Positions 1 through 7,584 of a stretch of 64,000 bases of DNA are shown here, piece by piece. The notes beneath the pieces are model-generated. The model saw only the letters and a list, made by a program, of their open reading frames with translations. It was not told where the DNA came from and made no database searches. The stretch is from an uncultured Clostridia bacterium (GTDB taxonomy: Bacteria; Bacillota; Clostridia; UMGS1810). Location: NCBI GenBank assembly GCA_934500705.1, contig CAKSTI010000001.1, forward strand, positions 1-64,000, written 5' to 3'. The translations under genes and the position numbers were made by a program. Within the stretch, counting starts at the first letter, position 1. Every line of letters starts with the position of its first letter.

Positions 1-37
1 AAAAATAGATATTAATATACAGAGCGTAATCACACCT

Positions 38-90
38 TTGACACGAAAAGTCGAACTGTTGACACGAAAGGGTAAACGATTGACACGAAA
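38..90. repeat. Three direct repeats of TTGACACGAAA, 21-bp period
   Basis: The 11-mer TTGACACGAAA occurs perfectly at 38, 59 and 80, exactly 21 bp apart, with unrelated spacers. One-turn-plus spacing of this sort is seen for multiple transposase-binding sites at the ends of IS21/Tn7/Mu-type elements, and for iterons. Because the window starts only 37 bp upstream, an element lying further left cannot be seen. The arrangement is observed; the function is inferred. Confidence 0.6.
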
Positions 91-162
91 GGTCGGGGTA
101 AAATTCTACGGTTTCATTTTTTATTGAAACGGATAATTTTAGGCAAATTAGGCATAAAAAAT

Positions 163-202
163 GTGCTGCCGATAACGAGAAAACATTATCGCAAAACAGC
201 AC
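163..202. other. Stem-loop in a non-coding stretch
   Basis: GTGCTG (163-168) pairs with CAGCAC (197-202), and inside it CGATAA pairs with TTATCG around a loop of about 10 nt. It is followed by a short T-run on the plus strand, so it could terminate a transcript entering from the left edge. No ORF of note lies in 91-268. Confidence 0.4.
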
Positions 203-268
203 TTTTACACGATGTATTCCGAAAACCGCACAGGCAAAAGGTTTATTTGAAACCGAAATAAAAGAGAA

Positions 269-300
269 GAACCTCAAGGTTTCTATCAACCTTGAGGTTC
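269..300 (-). terminator. Terminator hairpin downstream of tRNA-Ser
   Basis: A perfect 13-bp stem (GAACCTCAAGGTT 269-281 with 288-300) encloses a 6-nt loop. Read on the minus strand it follows the tRNA 3' end by 5 nt and is succeeded by a T-rich tract (TTCTCTTTTATTT), as expected for intrinsic termination of the tRNA transcript. Confidence 0.75.
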
Positions 301-305
301 TTATT

Positions 306-397
306 TGGCGGACGGGGTGGGATTCGAACCCACGTGCCGGTATTACCGACAAACTGATTTCGAGTCAGCCCCGTTATGACCACTTCGATACCCGTCC
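306..397 (-). tRNA. tRNA-Ser (anticodon CGA, reads UCG)
   Basis: On the minus strand the sequence folds as a class II tRNA. The acceptor GGACGGG (from 397) pairs with CCCGTCC (310-316), followed by discriminator G and an encoded CCA (306-308). The anticodon loop reads CTCGAAA, giving anticodon CGA. The T-arm contains GGTTCGAATCC, and there is a long variable arm typical of tRNA-Ser. A strong terminator hairpin lies directly downstream. Confidence 0.93.
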
Positions 398-550
398 TCA
401 TTTTCATTGCTCAACACAACAACTTAATCATTATACAACATTTTTTGTGATTTGTAAATAGTAAATTTAAAAAAATTCCTCATATTGTCAAAAAAACTTC
501 CGCAGTGGTTAAATGCTGCGGAAGTCAGAGTGTAGACAAAACACTACACA

Positions 551-597
551 AACACCTCAATTAATGATATAATATAAATATCAAGAATTGAGGTGTT
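551..597 (+). promoter_or_regulatory. RBS-sequestering hairpin and -10 box of the IS1182-like transposase
   Basis: A perfect 12-bp inverted repeat (AACACCTCAATT 551-562 with AATTGAGGTGTT 586-597) has its 3' arm over the GAGGTG ribosome-binding site of the transposase start at 603. The loop holds TATAAT (568-573) with an upstream TGa. A transcript starting inside the element would lack the 5' arm, whereas read-through RNA would mask the RBS. This arrangement is known in several IS families as protection from impinging transcription. Confidence 0.55.
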
Positions 598-602
598 TTG
601 TT

Positions 603-1585
603 ATGTACGAAGAAAGAAACAGACATAAAGAGCAAGAGCAACTACATATACTTTGCATAGATGATTTAGTGCCTAAAAATCATATACTGCGCAATATAGA
701 TAAAGCTATTGATTTCAGCTTTATCTATGATGAGGTTGAAGGAATGTACAATGATTTTGACGGTGGACTTCCCGGAATAGATCGTGTTTCTCTTTTTAAA
801 ATAGTACTGATACAGTACATATTTGAAATAAAAAGTATGCGTCAGACAATATGAAAAGGCGGTACTTGTTGACGGAACTCATATAAAAGCGAGTGCTAAC
901 AAACGTAAATCAGTGAGAAAATCAGTAACTGTTCAGGCAAAGAAATATCAGAAGCAGCTTGATGAAGAAGTGGAGGCTGACAGGCAAAGACACCATAAAA
1001 AGCCTCTGAAAAAGGAAGAAAAAGAAATTGTACAGAGTACAACAGACCCCGAGTGTGGTATGCTTCATAAAGGTGAACACGAAAAACAGTTTGCGTGTTT
1101 AGTAAATACCGTATGTGACATACATAACTTTATCCTTGATTTTGTGGTCAATGCCATATAAAAGACCGATGACCAAGAAAGGCTTTTTCAAAAAATATGA
1201 CTATGTATTAATGCACTGAAAGCAAAACAAATCATAAAATTGTTATGCGTCATATATGGGAAAAATATATTGAGCTTATTGAGGGTTACAGGCACACACC
1301 GGAATAAGTGATATATATAAATTATGAAAAGAAACAATAGAGCGAGTATTTGCAGATGTGAAAGAAAAGCAGGCTATGAGATACACTCGATACAGAGGAT
1401 TGGCAAAAGTAAAAGCTGAGGCACCCCTCCGCTTTGCGTGTATGAATTTAAAAAAGCTTGCGAAATGGAAACGGATAAAGGGGCTTTTGGGGACATTTAT
1501 TCGAGGCTTTATTCAAATATTGGCTCAAGTAATACAAAAATCGGTTGCAAATCCAAAGTTACAACCGATTTTGTCTACAGTCTGA
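603..1585 (+). pseudogene. IS1182-family transposase remnant (frameshifts and deletions)
   Basis: The ATG at 603 follows GAGGTG. The first piece (603-854, beginning MYEERNRHKEQ and ending KSMRQTI) matches the N-terminal DUF772-type region. After a deletion and frame change, VDGTHIKASANK appears near 878-910, then the DDE-domain segment TTDPECGML...FILDFVVNA to about 1156. The C-terminal piece (1358-1585) contains GMRYTRYRGLAKV-like and FACMNLKKLAKW motifs of the family. Several stops and shifts lie between the pieces, and a full-length member would be roughly 450-500 residues. It cannot encode an active transposase. Confidence 0.85.
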
Positions 1586-1626
1586 CTTCCGCAGTGGTTA
1601 AATACTGCGGAAGTTTCAACCAATTA

Positions 1627-2979
1627 TTAATTATTTTTATCGTCTGCGTTTTCGCTGTTTTCGTCACTTTCGTTGATACATACCAGCGCTCTTTCCATAC
1701 GGTGCTCTCTTATTTCAAGCACCTTTATATGAAGTCCGCAGGCGTCAATTTCAAGTCTGCTGCCGTCAGCCGGTATTGTGCCGAGATAGCCGAAAACAAA
1801 TCCACCAAATGTTTCGTATTCGTCAACGGGAAGCGTCACATCAAGCGCACGGGCAACATCTTCAAGACCGGCACTGCCTAAGATTTTCCACGTGCCGGAG
1901 TCTGTTTTTACTATTTCCTGAACGGTCTTGTCGTCGTCCTCAACGTCATCAAGCTCGCCTACCAACTGTTCAACGAGGTCGTTAATCGTGATAATGCCGT
2001 TCATACCGCCGTGTTCGTCAAGGACAACGGCAAACTGGCTTTTTCTCTGTTTCATACGTCTGAAAAGTATGTCTGCCTTGACGCCTTCCGGGACAAAGTA
2101 TGCAGGCTTTACGGCGTTTGCCATAACATTTTCACGGCTTTTGTCATCAAGGCGGAAATAGTCCTTGGCGTTAAGAACGCCTACAACATTATCCACGCTT
2201 TCGTCACACACCGGATAACGTGAGTGACGGGCATCGTGAATTGTTTCTGCCCACTGTTCCATAGTTTCGTCTGTCCATAGGAGGGCAATGTCTGTCCTGT
2301 GAGTTGCAATTTCGCCGGCTGTGGTGTCGTCAAATTCAAAAACGTTTTGAATTATCTCTTTTTCTTCCTCATCAATTACACCTTTTTCACGTCCGACGTC
2401 AACCATCATACGTATTTCTTCCTCTGTTACTTCGTCGTCCTCGGAGTTGGGATCTATGCCGAAAAGGCGCAAAAGCGCATTGGTAGACACTGTAAGCAGC
2501 CAAACAATGGGGGCGAACAGCTTTGAAATAAAGCTCACGGTACCGGATATTCCGAGTGCCATTGACTCGGCTTTTTTCATAGCTATTCTCTTTGGAACAA
2601 GTTCGCCGAATATCAGTGTAAAATACGAAAGTATTATCGTTATTATGATAACGGAAATTGTATTTAATGTAGACTTTGCAATCGGCAAACCCAGTCCAGA
2701 GAGGTTCTCCGTGAGTAAGTCCGAAAAGTTATCTGCCGCAAACGCACTTCCCAAAAATCCCGCAAGGGTAATTGCCACCTGAATTGTTGCCAAAAAGCGT
2801 GCAGGCTGGCTCGTGAGCTTTGACAGGCGCACAGCACGCTTGTCACCTTGCTCTGCCAATTTTTCGAGCTTTGCGTCGTTGAATGATATAACCGCTATTT
2901 CCGCACAGGCGAAAACGGCATTGAGTGCAATAAGTATTATTTGTAATAGTAACTGCCATATTAAGGCGTTGTCATTCAT
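1627..2979 (-). CDS. CNNM/CBS-domain membrane protein, HlyC/CorC family
   Basis: The product is about 450 residues. The N-terminal half carries three to four hydrophobic helices of a DUF21/CNNM domain (roughly residues 1-180). It is followed by a CBS pair (about 200-330, including VVGVLNAKDY and NGIITINDLVEQLVG) and a C-terminal CorC_HlyC domain (TFGGFVFGYLG). Family members are implicated in Mg2+ or Co2+ homeostasis, often efflux; the substrate here is unknown. ATG 2979 is preferred over an upstream in-frame TTG because GGAGAG lies 10 nt ahead of it. Its promoter (3186-3214) is well formed. A possible 40-codon ORF sits in its 5' leader. Confidence 0.9.
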   Translation of the reverse strand: MNDNALIWQLLLQIILIALNAVFACAEIAVISFNDAKLEKLAEQGDKRAVRLSKLTSQPARFLATIQVAITLAGFLGSAFAADNFSDLLTENLSGLGLPIAKSTLNTISVIIITIILSYFTLIFGELVPKRIAMKKAESMALGISGTVSFISKLFAPIVWLLTVSTNALLRLFGIDPNSEDDEVTEEEIRMMVDVGREKGVIDEEEKEIIQNVFEFDDTTAGEIATHRTDIALLWTDETMEQWAETIHDARHSRYPVCDESVDNVVGVLNAKDYFRLDDKSRENVMANAVKPAYFVPEGVKADILFRRMKQRKSQFAVVLDEHGGMNGIITINDLVEQLVGELDDVEDDDKTVQEIVKTDSGTWKILGSAGLEDVARALDVTLPVDEYETFGGFVFGYLGTIPADGSRLEIDACGLHIKVLEIREHRMERALVCINESDENSENADDKNN

Positions 2980-3027
2980 AATATATTTTCTCTCCAATTT
3001 TTTGTATTATTATAGTCGATGCCGACG

Positions 3028-3150
3028 CTAAATGCGCAAAAAGCACAGCCTGCCGCCGAACGGTTTACGGCACAGGTTATGCTTATCGAACACATATATA
3101 TTTGCTTTCATACAGCAGACTCGGCAGTCAACGCTACTGTCACTGTCCAT
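3028..3150 (-). CDS. Possible 40-residue Cys-rich leader ORF
   Basis: The first ATG after the CNNM/CBS promoter opens a 40-codon frame (starting MDSDSSVDCRVCC, ending KPFGGRLCFLRI). It has five cysteines and a basic C-terminal half. AAGGAG (3164-3169) lies 13 nt upstream, slightly far. The stop at 3028 is 48 nt before the CNNM start codon. I do not recognise a family. It may be a regulatory leader peptide, a small protein, or chance. Nothing else coding is visible between 2980 and 3218. Confidence 0.35.
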   Translation of the reverse strand: MDSDSSVDCRVCCMKANIYVFDKHNLCRKPFGGRLCFLRI

Positions 3151-3185
3151 AACGGGCGATACACTCCTTCTTTGGTACTCCTAAT

Positions 3186-3214
3186 AATATAACACAATAT
3201 CGGATTAATTGCAA
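3186..3214 (-). promoter_or_regulatory. Promoter of the CNNM/CBS transcript
   Basis: On the minus strand TTGCAA (-35, 3209-3214) and TATATT (-10, 3186-3191) are separated by exactly 17 nt, with TGT directly before the -10 (extended -10). The IS481-like element and its flanking repeat begin only a few bases upstream of this promoter. Confidence 0.7.
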
Positions 3215-3244
3215 GGCTTTTTTATAAATATAATGTTTGACTTT

Positions 3245-4369
3245 TGTAGGTTTACAATAGATGTGTTACATTCCGGCATATTTTCATTCAAAACAAGTTT
3301 GAACAAAAATATGTCGGCAAAAAAGAATACGGAAACTTTCTAAAATGTGTTATAGTTAAGTTACCACCCAAAACTATCACGAAAGAAGGTTTCCGTATAT
3401 GAATACTATAACACAAACTATGAAGTTTAGGCAAGCGATAATTGAATATTCTTTTAAAAACGGTGTGACTAAGGCAGCAATCCGTTACAAAGTAAACCGT
3501 CAATATGTTTACCGTTGGCGAAAAAGATATGACGGAACTTTGCAATCCTTATCAGATAAATCACACAGACCACACCGTCATCCAAACCAACATACACCTG
3601 AAGAACTCAAATTGATTGCTGATATGCGTAAACGAAACGCAAATGCAGGTTTAGTTGTGTTTTGGGTAAAACTTCTCAAAAGAGGTTATTCCCGTTCTAT
3701 AACAGGTCTTTACCGTGTGTTACGCAGACAAGGGCAAATGGCTGTTAAACCGCCTAATCCAAAGTATATTCCAAAGCCTTATGAGAAAATGCTCTATCCG
3801 GGACAAAGAGTACAGATTGATGTTAAAGTTGTACCTTCTGCTTGTATTGTCGGTGAGTCACAAGGAGAAAAGTTTTATCAATATACCGCCATTGATGAAT
3901 ATTCAAGATTTCGCTATCTTGAAGCATTTAAGGAGCAAAGTTCATATAGCTCGGCGGTGTTTGTTGAACATTTGCTGAAAAAATTTCCGTTTAAAATTGA
4001 GTGTATTCAGACAGATAACGGTCAGGAGTTTACCAAAGCTTTAGGTAGCGCAAAAAATCCGAAGCCGACAATGTTTGAAAACAAACTCAAACAACACGGT
4101 ATTCATCATAAACTCATCAGACCGTATACACCCAGACATAACGGCAAGGTTGAGCGTTCACACCGTAAGGATAACGAATATTTTTATGCTACACATAAAT
4201 TTTATTCGTTTGATGATTTCGTAAAACAATTAAAGGTATATAACTATAACTACAACAAGTTTCCTATGCGTCCGCTTAATTGGAAATCCCCTGCTGATTA
4301 TATTACGGATTTCCTTGTAGATGGCGAAATTTTTTAGAAATTTTGTAACACATCATTGACAAACCTACA
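3245..4369 (+). mobile_element. Complete IS481-family-like insertion sequence
   Basis: The element is 1125 bp long with imperfect 25-bp terminal inverted repeats (3245-3269 and 4345-4369). They share TGTAGGTTT at the outer end and GATGTGTTAC at the inner end (20 of 25 matches). One intact transposase gene fills it. Its ATG is abutted by the 3' arm of a 10-bp hairpin (ATACGGAAAC 3327-3336 with 3389-3398), beside the GAAGG ribosome-binding site. Intact ends and ORF suggest recent insertion. Confidence 0.88.
3399..4337 (+). CDS. IS481-family-like transposase (HTH plus integrase core)
   Basis: The protein has 312 residues. An N-terminal helix-turn-helix region (about 10-60, with VTKAAIRYKVNRQYVYRWRKRY) is followed by an rve-type DDE catalytic core. 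The likely catalytic residues are D141 (QIDVKV), D206 (QTDNGQEF) and E252 (NGKVERSHR). The frame is uninterrupted and covers most of the element, so the copy is probably active. It carries out cut-and-paste or copy-out transposition of the surrounding 1.1-kb IS. Confidence 0.9.
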   Translation: MNTITQTMKFRQAIIEYSFKNGVTKAAIRYKVNRQYVYRWRKRYDGTLQSLSDKSHRPHRHPNQHTPEELKLIADMRKRNANAGLVVFWVKLLKRGYSRSITGLYRVLRRQGQMAVKPPNPKYIPKPYEKMLYPGQRVQIDVKVVPSACIVGESQGEKFYQYTAIDEYSRFRYLEAFKEQSSYSSAVFVEHLLKKFPFKIECIQTDNGQEFTKALGSAKNPKPTMFENKLKQHGIHHKLIRPYTPRHNGKVERSHRKDNEYFYATHKFYSFDDFVKQLKVYNYNYNKFPMRPLNWKSPADYITDFLVDGEIF

Positions 4370-4415
4370 TTTTTATAAATATAATGTTTGACTTAATGGG
4401 GAAATTCAAAAAAAT

Positions 4416-4450
4416 TAATGTTTGACTTAATTGCAATAGTATGATAAAAT
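4416..4450 (+). promoter_or_regulatory. galM promoter with repeated TAATGTTTGACTTAAT motif
   Basis: TTGACT (4422-4427) and TAAAAT (4445-4450) are 17 nt apart, with TGa before the -10. The -35 lies inside a 16-bp motif repeated perfectly 34 bp upstream (4382-4397), and a 13-bp core recurs left of the IS (3231-3243). The repeats could be operator sites overlapping the -35; no regulator gene is adjacent. Confidence 0.65.
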
Positions 4451-4505
4451 ACAATATGTATGTAATTTTAACAAAATTTCACAAAAAGGTACGGAGGGAT
4501 AATTT

Positions 4506-5555
4506 GTGAGTATATCTAAAAAGCTGTTCGGTACAATGCCGGACGGCAAAGAGGTTTATGTGTTCAGCGTGGATAACGGGAAGGGGCTTTGCGCAGAATT
4601 TTTAAACCTTGGCTGTATAATTAAAAATCTTGTTATCAGCGGAAAAAATACGGAGCCGACAGACGTTGTTCTCGGACGTGACAGCTTAGAGGAATATCTT
4701 GATAACGACGGATTTTTCGGCGCAGTTATAGGTCGGTTTGCAAACAGAATAAGAAACAGCTCTTTTGATATAGACGGCGTTACGTACAATGTCAGCCCGA
4801 ATAAGGAGGGATTTACAATTCACGGCGGATTTGAAAGTTACGCACAAAAAGTGTGGGAAACGATAAATGTTGACGAGAATTTATCGTCGGTTTCTTTTGA
4901 GCTTAAAAGTCCGGACGGCGACGAGGGATTTCCGGGAAATCTTGATGTGGTGGTTACATATACTCTCACAGACGAGAATGCTCTCGAAATACATTATGAG
5001 GCGGTTTCCGACAAGGATACCGTGGTAAACCTTACAAATCACAGTTACTTTAATTTAAACGGTCACACATCGGGTACGGCAACAGAGCATCGTCTAAAAA
5101 TAAATTCTACATTCTATACACCGTGCGATGACGCACCTATGCCTTACGGCGAAGTTTTTAAGGTGAGCGGCACGCCGTTTGATTTCACGGAGTTTAAGAA
5201 GGTGGGCAGGGACATCGACACCGATTGCGAGCAGATTGCATACGGCAGCGGATATGACCACAATTTTATAATAGACGGCAGGGGTATGCGTGAGGCGGCA
5301 GTCCTTGTGGGCGACAAGAGCGGAATTAAAATGACAACATATACCGATAAACCGGGTGTTCAGCTCTACACGGCAAATCATCTTGATGAGGACAGAATTT
5401 GCAAGGGCGGAAACATATATCACAAGCGTGATGCAGTGTGCCTTGAAACACAGTTTTTCCCAAACAGTACAGAAATAACACATTTCCCGTCGCCGATTTT
5501 GCGTTGCGGTGATAAGTATGACTTTAAGACTGTTTACGCTTTTGATGCACAGTAA
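4506..5555 (+). CDS. galM: Aldose 1-epimerase (mutarotase)
   Basis: This 349-residue protein interconverts alpha and beta anomers of hexoses such as galactose in the cytosol. Family landmarks are the GRFANRI segment (about 78), HGGFE (about 103), the active-site histidine region NLTNHSYFNLNGH, and the C-terminal catalytic Glu in CLETQFFPNS. The start is GTG, 7-8 nt after CGGAGGG. An alpha-galactosidase gene at 53.4 kb would yield galactose for it. It leads a plus-strand run with nadE and nhaC. Its promoter lies just right of the IS481-like insertion. Confidence 0.93.
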   Translation: MSISKKLFGTMPDGKEVYVFSVDNGKGLCAEFLNLGCIIKNLVISGKNTEPTDVVLGRDSLEEYLDNDGFFGAVIGRFANRIRNSSFDIDGVTYNVSPNKEGFTIHGGFESYAQKVWETINVDENLSSVSFELKSPDGDEGFPGNLDVVVTYTLTDENALEIHYEAVSDKDTVVNLTNHSYFNLNGHTSGTATEHRLKINSTFYTPCDDAPMPYGEVFKVSGTPFDFTEFKKVGRDIDTDCEQIAYGSGYDHNFIIDGRGMREAAVLVGDKSGIKMTTYTDKPGVQLYTANHLDEDRICKGGNIYHKRDAVCLETQFFPNSTEITHFPSPILRCGDKYDFKTVYAFDAQ

Positions 5556-5608
5556 TTAAATATTGGGGTACAATATATTTAATCATTAGAATTTATGAGG
5601 TGAAACTA

Positions 5609-7552
5609 TTGTACGATTTTTTTAGAGCGGTTTCGGCAGTTCCCGATGTGTCGGTTGCCGAGCCGGGCAAAAATGTTGAAAATATTTTGGATATGCTAAG
5701 GTGCGTGTCGGAGAAAAAGCCTGACCTCGTATCTTTTCCGGAACTTTGCATAACAGGGTATACGTGTGCGGACTTGTTTTTTCAGTCGGCACTAATCAGC
5801 GGTGCGTCGGAAGGCTTGCGTCTGCTTTGTGAACGCAGTTCGGAGTTTGATTTTCCGTTTGTTGTCGGACTCCCGATAGAGATAGACGGCAAAATCTTTA
5901 ACTGCGCCGCAGTTATTGCCAAGGGCAAGTTGTACGGAATTGCGGCAAAAACCTTTATCCCAAATTACAACGAGTTTTATGAAAAACGTTGGTTTGCATC
6001 GGCGGCGGAACTTGACAGAGGGGAGCTTTCCTCTCTTGAACTCGGATTTGACGATGAATATAAAATACCGGTCGGTAATGATTTGATATTTGAAACCGAC
6101 GGTGCTAAGTTTGCAGTTGAGGTGTGCGAGGATTTGTGGTCACCCGTTTCTCCGTCGGCGTATTTGTCGCTTGGCGGTGCGGAGCTTATTGTCAATGTTT
6201 CCGCAAGCAACGAAACCATTGCAAAGCGCAGGTATCGCCGTGACCTTGTTTGCGGTGCATCGGCACGTTTTCTCGGAGCGTATCTGTATACATCGGCAGG
6301 GGAGAGCGAGTCCACGACTGACCTCGTGTTCTCCGGCCACAGCGTCATTGCCGAAAACGGCACGGTTGTTGCCGAAAACAGCGAAACAATAGACGGTAAT
6401 TATTTTATTATTGCAGATGTTGATTTGGGCAAGATTAGGGCAGACAGAAGAAAAATTACAACCTTCCGTGACGCCGCCGCACTTTACGGCAAAACTCAGA
6501 GCGTGAGAAATATTTGCTGCTGCGGTTTTGTGTTAAACGGTGACGGTCGGTACGCAAAAATCAATAGAGCGCCGTTTGTTCCGAGTAACGCAAAAGACAG
6601 AAAAGAGCGTTGTCTCTCGATATTTGAAATGCAGGTTGCCGGTCTTAAAAAACGTCTTAAAATAACAGGCACAAAACCCGTTATCGGCGTATCCGGCGGA
6701 CTTGATTCAACGCTTGCACTGCTTGTGAGCGTGAGGGCGGTAACAGAGCTTAACAGACCGCTTTCCGACGTGTGCGGAATTACACTTCCGTGCTTCGGAA
6801 CATCGGACAGAACGTACAGCAATGCTGTTGCGCTTATGGAAAAGCTGAATATAACCTGTGAGGAGATTAACATAAAAGATGCCTGCAATCTCCATTTTAA
6901 GGATATAGGTCAAAATCCGCAGAATTACGATTTGACATACGAAAACTCGCAGGCAAGAGAACGCACACAGGTACTTATGGACTATGCCGGGAAAGTCGGC
7001 GGACTTGTGGTCGGCACGGGTGATTTGAGCGAACTTGCGCTCGGTTGGTGCACCTATAATGCAGACCATATGAGTATGTACGGCGTTAATGCAAGTATTC
7101 CGAAGACGCTTGTGCGCTGGCTCATAGATACGCTTGCACAGACGGATATTTTCCCCGGCTGCTGCGGAATTTTAAAGGATATTTCCGGCACTCCCATAAG
7201 TCCGGAGCTTATACCGCCGGATAAAAACGGCAATATTTCACAAAAGACGGAAAATCTTGTCGGTCCTTATGAGTTGCACGATTTCTTTATGTATAACATA
7301 CTTCGTTTCGGTTTTGAGCCGGGTAAGGTGTATGCGTTGGCACGGCTTGCTTTTGACAGCAGCTATGATGATGCGCAAATTCTTAAATGGCTTAAAAACT
7401 TCTACAAAAGATTTTTCACACAGCAGTTCAAGCGCAGTTGTCTGCCGGACGGCGTAAAGGTGGGAAGCATTTGCCTATCCCCCAGAGGTGATTGGCGTAT
7501 GCCGAGCGATGCCTCAGCCAAGCTCTGGCTCGATGCGGTTGACAGGCTGTGA
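5609..7552 (+). CDS. nadE: Glutamine-dependent NAD+ synthetase
   Basis: A two-domain enzyme of 647 residues amidates nicotinic acid adenine dinucleotide using glutamine-derived ammonia. The N-terminal nitrilase-like glutaminase shows the Glu of FPELCITGYTC, the Lys of KTFIPNYNEFYEKRWF and the nucleophile Cys of VEVCEDLW. The C-terminal synthetase has the ATP-pyrophosphatase loop SGGLDSTLAL. TTG at 5609 is preferred because GAGGTG is 6 nt upstream and MYDFFRAV matches family N-termini; an in-frame GTG at 5600 overlaps that RBS. It starts 53 nt after galM. Confidence 0.93.
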   Translation: MYDFFRAVSAVPDVSVAEPGKNVENILDMLRCVSEKKPDLVSFPELCITGYTCADLFFQSALISGASEGLRLLCERSSEFDFPFVVGLPIEIDGKIFNCAAVIAKGKLYGIAAKTFIPNYNEFYEKRWFASAAELDRGELSSLELGFDDEYKIPVGNDLIFETDGAKFAVEVCEDLWSPVSPSAYLSLGGAELIVNVSASNETIAKRRYRRDLVCGASARFLGAYLYTSAGESESTTDLVFSGHSVIAENGTVVAENSETIDGNYFIIADVDLGKIRADRRKITTFRDAAALYGKTQSVRNICCCGFVLNGDGRYAKINRAPFVPSNAKDRKERCLSIFEMQVAGLKKRLKITGTKPVIGVSGGLDSTLALLVSVRAVTELNRPLSDVCGITLPCFGTSDRTYSNAVALMEKLNITCEEINIKDACNLHFKDIGQNPQNYDLTYENSQARERTQVLMDYAGKVGGLVVGTGDLSELALGWCTYNADHMSMYGVNASIPKTLVRWLIDTLAQTDIFPGCCGILKDISGTPISPELIPPDKNGNISQKTENLVGPYELHDFFMYNILRFGFEPGKVYALARLAFDSSYDDAQILKWLKNFYKRFFTQQFKRSCLPDGVKVGSICLSPRGDWRMPSDASAKLWLDAVDRL

Positions 7553-7584
7553 GTTAAATAAATAAAATAAGGGGGATTATACCA

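Larger units (their letters stand above)
494..1616 (+). mobile_element. Decayed IS1182-family-like element
   Basis: Inverted terminal repeats of about 45 bp bound the element: left 494-541, right 1569-1616. They share CTTCCGCAGT near the tip and TGTAGACAAAA further in. Each tip (497-524 and 1586-1613) is itself a near-perfect hairpin with CTTCCGCAG/CTGCGGAAG arms. Inside is a transposase broken by deletions and frameshifts. No clear target-site duplication is visible. The element separates the tRNA-Ser from the 3' end of the CNNM/CBS gene. Confidence 0.8.
3219..4394. repeat. 25-bp direct repeat flanking the IS481-like element
   Basis: Positions 3219-3243 and 4370-4394 are identical over 25 bp (beginning TTTTTATAAATA, ending GTTTGACTT). 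One extra T separates the left copy from the inverted repeat. A shorter third copy of TAATGTTTGACTTAAT lies at 4416-4431. IS481-family duplications are normally much shorter, so either this is an atypical duplication or the element sits between pre-existing repeats. Confidence 0.75.

Noticed and set aside
1438..1881. 147-codon plus-strand ORF across the IS end and the CNNM/CBS gene
   Set aside because: It runs antisense through a well-supported coding gene and over a transposon end, with no RBS or family resemblance.
2998..3180. M-box or yybP-ykoY riboswitch ahead of the CNNM/CBS gene
   Set aside because: The conserved core sequences of these metal riboswitches were not seen; a short ORF fills most of the leader instead.
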